In this document: positions 18,583 through 26,865 of the stretch, piece by piece | Layout of the letters: every line of letters starts with the position of its first letter | How positions within the stretch are numbered: position 1 is the stretch's first letter | Assembly: GCF_001687365.1 (NCBI RefSeq) | Contig: NZ_LGLV01000004.1 | Location: 372,001 to 436,000, forward strand | DNA: 64,000 bases | Reading direction: 5' to 3' | From: Pararhizobium polonicum | Lineage (GTDB): Bacteria; Pseudomonadota; Alphaproteobacteria; Rhizobiales; Rhizobiaceae | Notes under the pieces: generated by a model | What the model was told of the DNA's origin: nothing | Database searches by the model: none | What the model saw: only the letters and a program-made list of their open reading frames with translations | Translations under genes and position numbers: made by a program

Positions 18583-19126
18583 TCTTGAACTCCGTCTCAA
18601 TGCGGTGCGCTCTTGCGGGCGCCTGGGGTCGATTGCCGACACGTTTGCCAGATGCATGCAGACGAGGACAAGAGACGAACACGCTCGCTTCATCACGCGA
18701 AGTCAATAGGGCGCACATTGGCTGAGATGCCACAACCGGCAAGTCCGAGCGCAAAAGAAAGTCCTTTCGACACAAAAATTCTTCCCCGCAAATCCCCGCC
18801 TTTGAAACCTGTGTCATCCTGATCTCGTTCCGCCAATGGATACGCTGCCAGGCGTGGCAGTGAGGCGGGGCCGGTGCCGGATGGGGGACAGACGTAAGCC
18901 TTCATCCGGTGGATTGGCAGAAAGTGGTTTCCCTCTCGTCTGAAACAGGGCGGGGCGTGCCTGTGAGGCACACATGAGGAGCGGCGACAGGGATTGCAAC
19001 AGCGATTCCTTTCGTGGCGCCGCGGCAGCCGGAGCAATCCGGCAACCGTCGAGCGTCACCCTGTACCGGAAAAAGGTGCCGCCATCCCCGCAGAGAAACC
19101 GGAGTTGCCCGTCGACCAACACTGAA

Positions 19127-19184
19127 CGGGGCGCTGGAAGGCGTCATATAAATTACTTAGTCATCGGCACTTTCCAGCGCCCCG
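19127..19184. repeat. Perfect 13-bp inverted repeat with an AT-rich 32-nt spacer
   Basis: CGGGGCGCTGGAA at 19127-19139 is the exact reverse complement of TTCCAGCGCCCCG at 19172-19184. The spacer (19140-19171) contains ATATAAATTACTTAG, which is unusually AT-rich for this genome. The unit could be a hairpin with a large loop, an operator pair or the ends of a decayed element. Confidence 0.85.
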
Positions 19185-19247
19185 GCCAAGTAAACATCAG
19201 GCAAAACCACGGCGGATCTTCCGGGCGTGGCTGAAGGCGTTGAGGGA

Positions 19248-19391
19248 TCTCCCACCTCGCCCTCGAGGGGGGAGGTCGCCGCAACGCGGCGGGTGGGGGT
19301 GACCACCGCGAACACAAGAGGCAATTGCATATGCCGCAGATCACCCCACCCCGGAGCTTCGCTCCGACCATCCCCCTCAAGAGGAGGGTGA
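19248..19391. repeat. Two diverged palindromic repeats in inverted orientation
   Basis: Copy A (19248-19302) and the reverse complement of copy B (19341-19391) align over about 50 bp: both read CCTC, GAGGGG, GGTCG, then a short hairpin, then GGGTGGGGGTGA or GGGGTGGGGTGA. Each contains its own mini-hairpin (CGCCGC/GCGGCG in A, CGGAGC/GCTCCG in B). The type resembles small dispersed intergenic palindromes of Rhizobium genomes. They lie just upstream of dapE. Confidence 0.75.
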
Positions 19392-19492
19392 AGATGTGCT
19401 GTCTCCGGCGCCCTCCGCAAAGGCCGGCTAACCCCGTGACAGCCCGGCATGGATCGGCTAAACCAAGCCGGAAAAACAACAGGCATTCCTTG

Positions 19493-20686
19493 ATGACCGC
19501 TATCGATCCCGTCGCCAATCTCTCCACCCTGATCCGCTGCCCTTCCGTGACGCCCGCCGAAGGCGGCGCCTTGGCGGCGCTTGAAACCATGTTGAAGCCA
19601 CTCGGCTTTTCGGTCGACCGGGTGACGGCGCGCGAGGACGGCACGCCGGATATCGAAAACCTCTATGCCCGGCTCGGCACCGGCGGCCCGCATCTGATGT
19701 TTGCCGGCCATACCGACGTGGTGCCGGTCGGCGACGAGGCCGCCTGGACGCACGGACCCTTTTCGGCCGATATCGCCGATGGCCAGATGTACGGCCGCGG
19801 CGCCGTCGACATGAAGGGCGGCATTGCATGCTTTGTCGCCGCCGTCGCCCGCCATATCGAAAACAACGGCCCGCCCAAGGGCTCGATCTCGTTCCTCATC
19901 ACCGGCGACGAGGAAGGCCCCGCGATCAACGGCACCACCAAGCTGCTGGAATGGGCAGCGGCAAAGGGCGAGCGCTGGGACGCGTGCCTCGTCGGCGAGC
20001 CGACCAATCCGGACCAGCTCGGCGACATGATCAAGATCGGCCGGCGCGGCTCGCTGTCGGGCACGATCACCGTGCACGGCGTGCAGGGCCACGCCGCCTA
20101 TCCGCATCTGGCCGACAGCCCGGTGCGCGGCATTCTCGCCCTGACGCAGGCGCTGATGGATCCGCCCTTCGACGCAGGCACCGACACTTTCCAGCCGTCC
20201 AATCTGGAAGTGACGACGATCGATGTCGGCAACAAGGCGGTCAACGTCATTCCGGCCAAGGCGACCGCGAGCTTCAACATCCGCTTCAACGACACCTGGG
20301 ACGCCGACAGCCTGAAGGCGGAGATCATCGCGAGGCTCGACCGCGCTGCCGCCGATGGCGTGCTGCGTCCAGGGCGCCAGCCGGTCAAATATGACATCGC
20401 CTGGAGCGAGCGCCCGAGCCACGTGTTCCTCACCCGCAACAACGCCCTGATCGCCTCGCTGTCGGGCGCCGTCGAGGCCGTCACCGGCCGCGAGCCGAAG
20501 CTGTCGACGACAGGCGGAACATCGGATGCGCGCTTCATCAAGGATTATTGCCCGGTGGTCGAATTCGGCCTTGTCGGCCAGACCATGCACATGGTCGACG
20601 AGCGGGTCGCCGTCGCCGATCTCGAAACGCTGACCGGAATCTATGAAACCTTCATCAGCCGCTGGTTTGGCCATGCCGCAGATTGA
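19493..20686 (+). CDS. dapE: Succinyl-diaminopimelate desuccinylase
   Basis: Hydrolyses N-succinyl-LL-DAP to LL-DAP and succinate, in the DAP/lysine pathway. The 397 residues are the usual size for rhizobial DapE. Metal and catalytic residues are visible: [10 protein letters not shown] (His73, Asp75), [10 protein letters not shown] (Asp106), the ITGDEEGP pair (Glu140/141), VGEPTNPD, and the late histidine in [10 protein letters not shown]. It is a dinuclear zinc M20 peptidase fold. The ATG at 19493 starts directly before the domain (MTAIDPV); the longer frame back to 19325 would read through the repeat DNA. The next gene overlaps its 3' end by 14 nt. Confidence 0.95.
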   Translation: MTAIDPVANLSTLIRCPSVTPAEGGALAALETMLKPLGFSVDRVTAREDGTPDIENLYARLGTGGPHLMFAGHTDVVPVGDEAAWTHGPFSADIADGQMYGRGAVDMKGGIACFVAAVARHIENNGPPKGSISFLITGDEEGPAINGTTKLLEWAAAKGERWDACLVGEPTNPDQLGDMIKIGRRGSLSGTITVHGVQGHAAYPHLADSPVRGILALTQALMDPPFDAGTDTFQPSNLEVTTIDVGNKAVNVIPAKATASFNIRFNDTWDADSLKAEIIARLDRAAADGVLRPGRQPVKYDIAWSERPSHVFLTRNNALIASLSGAVEAVTGREPKLSTTGGTSDARFIKDYCPVVEFGLVGQTMHMVDERVAVADLETLTGIYETFISRWFGHAAD

Positions 20687-21284
20687 GGAAATCGGTATCT
20701 ACATCAAGGGCCTGTGGCTGCTGATCATCGGCGACAGAAGCGGCTTCGGCTGGCTCGACATTTCGGCCGCCGGGGTCTGGCGCTCCTTTGCCGCCTTCCT
20801 GTGGTGCCTGCCGGCCATGGCCGTCGGGTGGGGTGCCTGGCGGCTGTTCTACCTCGCACAGATGCCGAGCGGCACCGAGGCGGGTCTCCTCTTCATCCTC
20901 AAGCTGTTCCTTGTCGATGTGGTGATTTGGGTCCTGCCGCTGATCCTCATCGCCGTTCTGGCCAAGCCGCTCGGCTATGAGGAAATGCTGGCGCCGCTTG
21001 TCATCACGACAAACTGGCTCTCCGTGCCGATGAGCTATGCCATGGCCTTCCCGCTGGCGCTGCGGCTGGTGTTGCCCGGCAGCGAGGGGCTGTCCTCGCT
21101 GCTCTCCTTCATTTTCCTGGTCGTCAATTTCACGGCGATCTTCCGGCTGGTGAAGACCATTGCCAACGGCCAGCTGCTGCTCGCCTCGGCGATATCGGCT
21201 CTCTTGATCCTGCTGCCGCTGATGCTGAGCGATGTCGTGCCGGAGCTGTTCGGCCTGGTGCCGGTCTACGCCGCCGCTCAGTAA
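20673..21284 (+). CDS. Conserved integral membrane protein of unknown function
   Basis: 203 residues from the ATG at 20673, which lies inside the end of dapE (14-nt overlap), implying translational coupling. Several hydrophobic segments are visible: [67 protein letters not shown], and a last one near [15 protein letters not shown]. There is no signal peptide and no recognised catalytic motif. In rhizobia a membrane protein of this sort follows dapE (recalled). Its function is not known. Confidence 0.75.
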   Translation: MPQIEEIGIYIKGLWLLIIGDRSGFGWLDISAAGVWRSFAAFLWCLPAMAVGWGAWRLFYLAQMPSGTEAGLLFILKLFLVDVVIWVLPLILIAVLAKPLGYEEMLAPLVITTNWLSVPMSYAMAFPLALRLVLPGSEGLSSLLSFIFLVVNFTAIFRLVKTIANGQLLLASAISALLILLPLMLSDVVPELFGLVPVYAAAQ

Positions 21285-22021
21285 TCGACCTGCATGAAAT
21301 AGAGCCCATCGGGCGGCGCAACGGGACCGCAGGCCTTGCGGTCTCTCGCCTCCAGCGCCACGCGCACGTCATCCGGCGTCCAGCGGCCGTCGCCCACCAT
21401 CTTCAGCGTGCCGGCAAAGGAACGGATCTGGTTGTGCAGGAAGCTCTGCGCCGTGGCCCGGATTTCGATCACCTCTCCGTCCCGCGTCACATCGAGCCGG
21501 TCGAGCGTGCGCCATGGGCTGTTTGCCTGGCAATGGGTGGAGCGGAAGGTGGTGAAGTCGTGATAGCCGACCAGCGTCTGCGCCGCCACGTGCATCGCCT
21601 CGTGGTCGATCCTCTTCGAGACCCACCACGCCCGCTTCGCCTCCAGCGCCAAAGGCGAAGGCCGCGAAATGATGCGATAGAGATAATGCCGTCTCAGCGC
21701 CGAAAACCGCGCGTCGAAATCGTCGGGCACTTCAGCCGTCTCGATGATCGACACCTGCTCGCCGGCCTGCCCGAGATAGGCGTTCAGCGCATTGCGCAGC
21801 GTCTCCGGCTTCCAGGCCCGGGACAGATCCGCATGCGCCACCTGCCCCCTGGCATGCACGCCGGAATCGGTGCGCCCCGCGCCCCGGATCAGCACGACCT
21901 CTCGGGTCAGCGCCAGGATCGCCTTCTCGACCGCGCCCTGCACGGAGGGGCCGTTGTCCTGCCGCTGCCAGCCGACATAGTTGGAGCCGTCATATTCGAT
22001 CGTCATGCGGAACCGCGGCAT
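21278..22021 (-). CDS. truA: tRNA pseudouridine(38-40) synthase
   Basis: Isomerises uridines 38-40 in the tRNA anticodon stem. 247 residues, normal size. The catalytic aspartate is in [15 protein letters not shown] (Asp52). The N-terminal [18 protein letters not shown] and [15 protein letters not shown] are family hallmarks. It overlaps fmt by ATGA (its ATG at 22021, fmt stop at 22023-22021), so the two are translationally coupled. The 3' end overlaps the end of the converging membrane-protein gene by 7 nt. Confidence 0.97.
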   Translation of the reverse strand: MPRFRMTIEYDGSNYVGWQRQDNGPSVQGAVEKAILALTREVVLIRGAGRTDSGVHARGQVAHADLSRAWKPETLRNALNAYLGQAGEQVSIIETAEVPDDFDARFSALRRHYLYRIISRPSPLALEAKRAWWVSKRIDHEAMHVAAQTLVGYHDFTTFRSTHCQANSPWRTLDRLDVTRDGEVIEIRATAQSFLHNQIRSFAGTLKMVGDGRWTPDDVRVALEARDRKACGPVAPPDGLYFMQVDY

Positions 22022-22956
22022 CAGGCAAGCCTTGTGCCGGCGGCAATGGGCGTGCCGCGCCGGAAATCCTCGGCATTAAGCGCCTTGCCGCCCGCCTTCT
22101 GCAGCCGGGTCAGCCGCACCGAACCATCGCCGCAGGCAATCGTCAGATCGTCGAACAGGGCTGTGCCCGTTTCGCCGCCGGCGGTTTCGACCACAGATGA
22201 CAGCACCTTGATCCGCTCCGGCTTGCCGCCGATCTCCAGCTCGAACCAGGCGCCGGGAAACGGCGAAAGCCCGCGAATGTGATTGTGGACCTCGGTGGCG
22301 GTCTTGCCAAAATCGATGCGCGTCTCGGCCTTGCTGATCTTGGCCGCATAAAGCACCCCGTGCCCGGCCTGCGGCGTCAACGGCAGGTCACCACCATCAA
22401 GCTTGTCCATGGCGTCCTTCATCAGGCCCGCACCCGCCAGCATCAGCGTGTCATGCAGCTCGCCCGCCGTCGTCTCGCTGCCGATCGCGACGACCTTGGT
22501 CAGCGCCACATCGCCGGTGTCGAGCCCCTTGTCCATCTTCATCACCATCATGCCGGTCTCATGATCGCCCGCCATGATCGCCCGCTGGATGGGTGCCGCC
22601 CCCCGCCAGCGCGGCAAAAGCGAGGCGTGGCCGTTGTAGCAGCCGAGCCGGGTGCCGCTGAGGATCTCCTCCGGCAGCAACAGACCATAGGCCACCACCA
22701 CCGCGACATCGGCGTCGAAATCCCGAAACACCTGGCGATCGGCGGCATCCTTGAAATTGACCGGGGTCAGGACCGGAATGCCGAGCAGTTCGGCCGCCTG
22801 ATGCACCGGCGACTTCTGCAGATCGAGACCACGGCGTCCGCCCGGACGCGGCGGCTGGGTATAGACCGCAGCGATCGTATGCCCGGCCTGCGCCAATGCG
22901 GCCAGCGTCGGAACCGAAAACTCGGGTGTTCCCATGAAAATGATGCGAAGCGGCAC
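22021..22956 (-). CDS. fmt: Methionyl-tRNA formyltransferase
   Basis: Formylates initiator Met-tRNA using 10-formyl-THF. 311 residues. The formyltransferase domain has [12 protein letters not shown] at the N-terminus, [10 protein letters not shown] and the catalytic [14 protein letters not shown] segment (Asn/His/Asp triad; the Asp lies in the following [19 protein letters not shown]). The C-terminal OB-like tRNA-binding domain includes [14 protein letters not shown]. It follows the toxin gene on the same strand, and def lies beyond the toxin-antitoxin pair, so the normal def-fmt order is kept but interrupted. Confidence 0.97.
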   Translation of the reverse strand: MPLRIIFMGTPEFSVPTLAALAQAGHTIAAVYTQPPRPGGRRGLDLQKSPVHQAAELLGIPVLTPVNFKDAADRQVFRDFDADVAVVVAYGLLLPEEILSGTRLGCYNGHASLLPRWRGAAPIQRAIMAGDHETGMMVMKMDKGLDTGDVALTKVVAIGSETTAGELHDTLMLAGAGLMKDAMDKLDGGDLPLTPQAGHGVLYAAKISKAETRIDFGKTATEVHNHIRGLSPFPGAWFELEIGGKPERIKVLSSVVETAGGETGTALFDDLTIACGDGSVRLTRLQKAGGKALNAEDFRRGTPIAAGTRLA

Positions 22957-22980
22957 GGTGCGCGGACTCCCGTTTCTGAA

Positions 22981-23403
22981 TCAGGCCTCTTCAAACGGGT
23001 TTACGAGCTTCAAATCAAGCCCCTCGAAGTCTTTTGTGTTGCGCGTCGCCAGCGTCGCATCGTGGGAAAGGCAAATCGCGGCGATCATGGCGTCCTGAAC
23101 GGAGATCGGACGGCCAACGCTTTCACGCTTGGCACGCAGGCGGCCGGTCAGCACAGGTGTCAATTCCGTAAACTCCAGAACACGGCCGCGAAACTGGGTG
23201 GTCAACAGATTTTCCAGTGACCGAATATACCGGTCCGAACCCGTGCGCAGATAAAACCGCTCCGCTCCGAACGATTGCTCCATCACAACAATGGAATTCA
23301 GATACAGATTCGATTCAGCCTCACGGCGAAACCATGCTCTGACATTTCGATCCGGGGATGATTTTACGAGTTCCGAAATGATGTTCGTATCGAGGACAAT
23401 CAT
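22981..23403 (-). CDS. PIN-domain toxin (VapC/FitB-type)
   Basis: 140 residues, a single PIN domain. The acidic residues that bind Mg2+ are present: Asp5 (VLDTNIISELV), Glu42 (VVMEQSF), Asp104 (SVQDAMIAAI) and Asp125 (ATRNTKDFEG). This is the FitB/VapC branch, an endoribonuclease that in known cases cleaves tRNA or rRNA. Its start overlaps the antitoxin stop by ATGA, the classic toxin-antitoxin arrangement. It lies 25 nt upstream of fmt on the same strand, so readthrough into fmt is possible. No inactivating change is seen. Confidence 0.92.
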   Translation of the reverse strand: MIVLDTNIISELVKSSPDRNVRAWFRREAESNLYLNSIVVMEQSFGAERFYLRTGSDRYIRSLENLLTTQFRGRVLEFTELTPVLTGRLRAKRESVGRPISVQDAMIAAICLSHDATLATRNTKDFEGLDLKLVNPFEEA

Positions 23404-23687
23404 CCAAATTCCACCGGTGGGCGGCCGAAGTCTCTTTTCCGCTCCGCTTCCACCTCGTCCAAGATAGCGGCAAAATCGTCGCCCGAACCATCGCCGGCAC
23501 CAAAAACAGCACGCAAGACATCATAAGCCGACTGCTCTTCCACAGGCTTGATATCACTCTCGGCGATCAACCCTTTGCGCAAAAGCTCCTTGGCTTCATC
23601 GGAAAGACTGCGCCCGGTGCGGTCGGCCGCCGCTGCGATGTCGCGCTTCAAGGCGTCGGAAATATTTCTGATCAGCAGATCGCCCAT
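23400..23687 (-). CDS. RHH antitoxin (FitA/VapB-type)
   Basis: 95 residues. The N-terminal part is a ribbon-helix-helix DNA-binding motif: MGDLLIRNISDALKRDI, then SLSDEAKELLRKGL. The C-terminal tail (residues 45-95), with FAAILDEVEAERKRDFG, should wrap the toxin. The ATG at 23687 has GGAGG 6 nt upstream. A TTG two codons earlier would also be in frame but has no better site. It is coupled to the toxin by ATGA. The 25-nt palindrome directly upstream is the likely autoregulatory operator. Confidence 0.88.
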   Translation of the reverse strand: MGDLLIRNISDALKRDIAAAADRTGRSLSDEAKELLRKGLIAESDIKPVEEQSAYDVLRAVFGAGDGSGDDFAAILDEVEAERKRDFGRPPVEFG

Positions 23688-23698
23688 ACGCAACCTCC

Positions 23699-23723
23699 AC
23701 TATGATATCAGTGATATCATAGT
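23699..23723 (-). promoter_or_regulatory. 25-nt palindromic operator of the toxin-antitoxin pair
   Basis: The arms 23699-23710 and 23712-23723 are perfect 12-bp reverse complements around one base (ACTATGATATCA and its complement). It ends 11 nt before the antitoxin ATG, just next to the GGAGG site. In the FitAB/VapBC family the RHH antitoxin binds such an inverted repeat to repress its own operon (established for the family; inferred here). Confidence 0.8.
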
Positions 23724-23752
23724 CGCAGGGGCTCCGATTTTCAATGGAAGCG

Positions 23753-24277
23753 TCAGATCGCCTTGGCACCGCGGGTCTTGGCGGCCTTGGTGAATTTGCG
23801 GATCACCATTTCGCGCTTGAGCTTGGAGATATGATCAATGAACAGCACGCCGTTCAGGTGATCGATCTCGTGCTGCAGGCAGGTTGCCAGCAGGCCATCG
23901 GCCTCCACGGTCTGCTGCTTGCCGTCGCGGTCGACATACTGGATGGTGATCGTCGCCGGGCGTTCGACCTCGGCGTAATAGTCCGGGATGGACAGACAGC
24001 CCTCTTCGTAGACCGAGCGCTCATCCGACGACCTGAGAATCTGTGGGTTGATGAAGACCTGCGGCTGCTTGTCTTCGCCCTCCTTCGACACGTCGATCAC
24101 CAGCATCTGGCGCGGCACGCCGATCTGGATGGCGGCCAGGCCGATGCCCGGCGCGTCATACATGGTGTCCAGCATATCGTCCGCCAGACGACGGATATCG
24201 GCATCGACCGTCTCGACCGGCTTGGAAAGCTGGCGCAGCACGGGATCGGGAAGAATGATGAGCGGCTTGATGGTCAT
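23753..24277 (-). CDS. def: Peptide deformylase
   Basis: Removes the N-formyl group from nascent proteins; cytosolic Fe2+/Zn2+ enzyme. 174 residues. All three motifs are exact: [10 protein letters not shown] (44-53), EGCLSIP (92-98, metal-ligand Cys94) and HEIDH (136-140). The ATG at 24277 has GGGAG 4-5 nt upstream, and the gene starts divergently from rmuC with 144 nt between. Its stop lies about 30 nt before the operator of the toxin-antitoxin pair, which separates it from fmt. Confidence 0.97.
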   Translation of the reverse strand: MTIKPLIILPDPVLRQLSKPVETVDADIRRLADDMLDTMYDAPGIGLAAIQIGVPRQMLVIDVSKEGEDKQPQVFINPQILRSSDERSVYEEGCLSIPDYYAEVERPATITIQYVDRDGKQQTVEADGLLATCLQHEIDHLNGVLFIDHISKLKREMVIRKFTKAAKTRGAKAI

Positions 24278-24421
24278 CTGGCTCCCATAACCGATCTTTC
24301 GCGCCGATGGAATTCTCGTTTTCAAGATTTTTGCAGCCAATGCAGCCATTTGTATCATTCGATTTACCAATGTTCCCGTTTTGATCTGGCCACAAACCGC
24401 GAATCCGCTTAGGCTGCGCCG

Positions 24422-25621
24422 ATGGAACCAGCAATTCTCACGCTCGATCGCCCCATCTTCATTCTCGGCGCCTATCCGGTCACGCTCGGAATGTGCCTGT
24501 TCATCACGGTCGCGATCCTGCTGTTTGCGGGCATTCCGGCCGTGCTCGGACGGCGGCGGGACCGGCAGTCGGCACAGGAAGCCGAGCGCCGCATGACGGC
24601 ACTGCTGGCGGCCCAGACCGAAATGCAGGGCCGCATCGCGGCGATGGCGGACGTTTTTGGCGCGCGCCAGTCCGAGCTCAACCAGTCGATCAGCCAGCGG
24701 ATCGACGGCATGACGCACCGGCTCGGCACCTCGATCACCGAGCAGACGAAGGCGACGCATGAAAACCTGCGGCGGCTGCAGGAACGGCTGGCGGTGATCG
24801 ACACCGCGCAGACCAATATCCAGTCGCTGGCGAAAGACATGGCGGGGCTGCAGAGCATCCTCTCCAACAAGCAGACGCGCGGCGCCTTCGGCCAGTCGCG
24901 CATGGAAACGATCATCGCCGACGGTCTGCCGATGGGGGCCTATGCCTTTCAGACGACGCTTTCGAACGGATCGCGGCCGGACTGCACCGTCCGCATGCCG
25001 AACGGCCAGCCGGTGCTGGTGATCGACGCCAAGTTTCCGCTCGAAGGCTGGAACGCCATTCGCAGCGCCGGCGATCCGGACGCGGCCCGGCAGGCGCAGC
25101 AGCAGTTCCGCCGCGACATGGAGGTGCATATCCGGGATATTTCGGGCAAATACCTGATCCCCGGCGAGACCCAGGAGACGGCCTTCCTGTTCGTGCCCTC
25201 CGAATCGATCTTTGCCGAAATCCACGAGCATTTCGAAGGCATCGTCCAGAAGGCCCACCGGTCGCGCATCGTCATCGTCTCGCCGTCTCTCCTGATGCTG
25301 TCGATCCAGGTGATCCAGGCGATCCTGCGCGATGCCCGGATGCGCGAGCAGGCGCATCTGATCCAGGGCGAGGTGATCCGGCTGATGGAGGACCTGACCC
25401 GGCTCGACGACCGCGTGCGCAAGCTGCACGGCCATTTCCTCACCACGCAGAAGGATGTCGACGACATCCTGGTCTCCTCGGAAAAACTCAAGCGGCGCGG
25501 CACCAGGATCGAGGCGCTGGATCTTGAAACCGCCGGCGCGTTGCCGGATGCCAAGACGGAGCCAAAAGCCTTCGACAATCGCATGGGACAATTGAAGCTG
25601 CGGGTGGTTGACGAGGACTGA
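24422..25621 (+). CDS. rmuC: DNA recombination protein RmuC homologue
   Basis: 399 residues. An N-terminal membrane anchor ([22 protein letters not shown], about 20-40) is followed by a coiled-coil stretch (about 45-140) and the RmuC domain with [39 protein letters not shown] and [15 protein letters not shown]. RmuC is implicated in limiting inversions at short inverted repeats, and the nuclease-like core of the family contains the DAK motif seen here. Next to def in rhizobia (recalled). The start at 24422 precedes the anchor directly. Confidence 0.92.
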   Translation: MEPAILTLDRPIFILGAYPVTLGMCLFITVAILLFAGIPAVLGRRRDRQSAQEAERRMTALLAAQTEMQGRIAAMADVFGARQSELNQSISQRIDGMTHRLGTSITEQTKATHENLRRLQERLAVIDTAQTNIQSLAKDMAGLQSILSNKQTRGAFGQSRMETIIADGLPMGAYAFQTTLSNGSRPDCTVRMPNGQPVLVIDAKFPLEGWNAIRSAGDPDAARQAQQQFRRDMEVHIRDISGKYLIPGETQETAFLFVPSESIFAEIHEHFEGIVQKAHRSRIVIVSPSLLMLSIQVIQAILRDARMREQAHLIQGEVIRLMEDLTRLDDRVRKLHGHFLTTQKDVDDILVSSEKLKRRGTRIEALDLETAGALPDAKTEPKAFDNRMGQLKLRVVDED

Positions 25622-25672
25622 CCCTCTCGGGCACTGTCCCGCAAAAATCGACTGCCCGGAGACCTCGTCCAC

Positions 25673-26572
25673 ATGATTACAGTTTTTGGTTCCATCAATA
25701 TGGACCTGATCGCCACCACCGCACGCCTGCCGAAGCCCGGCGAAACCGTTGCCGGAACAAGCTTTTCGACCGCAGCCGGCGGCAAGGGCGCCAACCAGGC
25801 GCTGGCCGCGCGCCGGGCCGGCGCATCCGTCCGCATGGCAGGCGCCGTCGGATCGGACAGCTTTGCCGATGGGGCGCTGGCCCTGCTGAAACAGGCAGGC
25901 GCCGATCTGTCGCTGACGAAGACTGTCGGCGAACCCACCGGCACCGCCCATATTCTGGTTGGCGGCGATGGAGAGAATGTCATCGTCGTCGTGGCAAGCG
26001 CCAACGGCGCCGTCAGCGAAGATGATGCGCAGTCCGCCGTGGAAAAGATGGCTGCCGGCGATACGCTGATGCTGCAGCTGGAGATACCGCCCGCCTCCGT
26101 CGAGAAGGCGCTCACCGCGGCCAAGAGCAGCGGCATCACCTCGATCATCAACATCGCCCCGCTGACGGCTGATGCTGCCCGCCTGGGGCGGATGGCCGAT
26201 ATTGTCGTTGCCAACGAAACGGAATTCGAACTGCTGGCCGGGCGCGAGGGGCTGTCGGCGGCGGAGCGCGAAGAGGCCATGCAAAAGCTGTCGCGGGAAA
26301 CGGGGCAAACCGTCATCGTCACGCTCGGCGCCGAAGGCGTGGTGGCCGTTCGAAACGGCGATATCCATCGCGCCAAGGGGCTGAAGATCGAGCCGGTCGA
26401 TACCGTCGGTGCCGGCGATACCTTCTGCGGCTATCTTGCCGCCAGTCTCGACGCGGGCATCGATTTTGCCGCGGCCCTGCGCCGTGCCGCCGTTGCCGGT
26501 TCGCTTGCCTGCCTGAACCCGGGTGCGCAACCGGCCATTCCGCAAGCCGTCGAGGTCGACGCAAAAATCTGA
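25673..26572 (+). CDS. rbsK: Ribokinase
   Basis: Phosphorylates ribose to ribose-5-phosphate with ATP. 299 residues of the PfkB family. The N-terminal [13 protein letters not shown], the glycine-rich substrate motif [18 protein letters not shown] and the ATP/anion-hole motif [13 protein letters not shown] with the catalytic aspartate are all present. PfkB members can act on other sugars, but the N-terminal GSxNMD and GGKGANQA forms fit ribokinase. A nucleoside hydrolase gene lies about 3 kb downstream, so ribose from nucleosides could be its substrate (inference). Confidence 0.93.
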   Translation: MITVFGSINMDLIATTARLPKPGETVAGTSFSTAAGGKGANQALAARRAGASVRMAGAVGSDSFADGALALLKQAGADLSLTKTVGEPTGTAHILVGGDGENVIVVVASANGAVSEDDAQSAVEKMAAGDTLMLQLEIPPASVEKALTAAKSSGITSIINIAPLTADAARLGRMADIVVANETEFELLAGREGLSAAEREEAMQKLSRETGQTVIVTLGAEGVVAVRNGDIHRAKGLKIEPVDTVGAGDTFCGYLAASLDAGIDFAAALRRAAVAGSLACLNPGAQPAIPQAVEVDAKI

Positions 26573-26639
26573 TCAGCCAAGATCCACGGATCGGCCGCTG
26601 CGCAATCAGAACAGCGCGGCGTCGCCAACACGGCATCCG

Positions 26640-26674
26640 GGCGTAAATCCCTCGAAAACGGCGGGATTTACGCC
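26640..26674 (+). terminator. Rho-independent terminator after rbsK
   Basis: GGCGTAAATCCC (26640-26651) and GGGATTTACGCC (26663-26674) form a perfect 12-bp stem with an 11-nt loop, followed by TTTT. It lies about 70 nt after the rbsK stop. Confidence 0.8.
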
Positions 26675-26865
26675 TTTTCCGTTGGCCTAATTTTAACAAA
26701 TCCCGCGCTATTCAAGCAGCTGCAAAGGTCTGTCTTTCCAGATCAAAGACAACCTCCCGATGCCGGTCGGCATCTGGCGCTCCATGAGGGGGCATTTCCC
26801 AACAACAGATCGCGTCATTCCGTGGCTTTGAAAATCCGCGGACCTCTCACCATGCGGGGACACTC

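Larger units (their letters stand above)
18583..19492. other. Long gene-free interval before dapE, carrying inverted repeats
   Basis: No convincing protein gene is seen in about 900 bp. Frames such as 18974-19234 lack a ribosome site and conserved motifs. The left part is the upstream region of the Gre-like gene. From about 19127 on, it holds a 13-bp inverted repeat (19127-19184) and two diverged palindromic repeats (19248-19391). The dapE promoter must lie here or just before 19493. Remnants of a lost gene are possible but not recognisable. Confidence 0.7.

Noticed and set aside
18974-19234. 86-codon plus-strand frame in the empty interval before dapE
   Set aside because: No ribosome site, no recognisable domain, and it runs through the 13-bp inverted repeat.
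24278-26545. Long minus-strand open frame upstream of def
   Set aside because: It is antisense to rmuC and rbsK. Peptide deformylase homology starts only at 24277.
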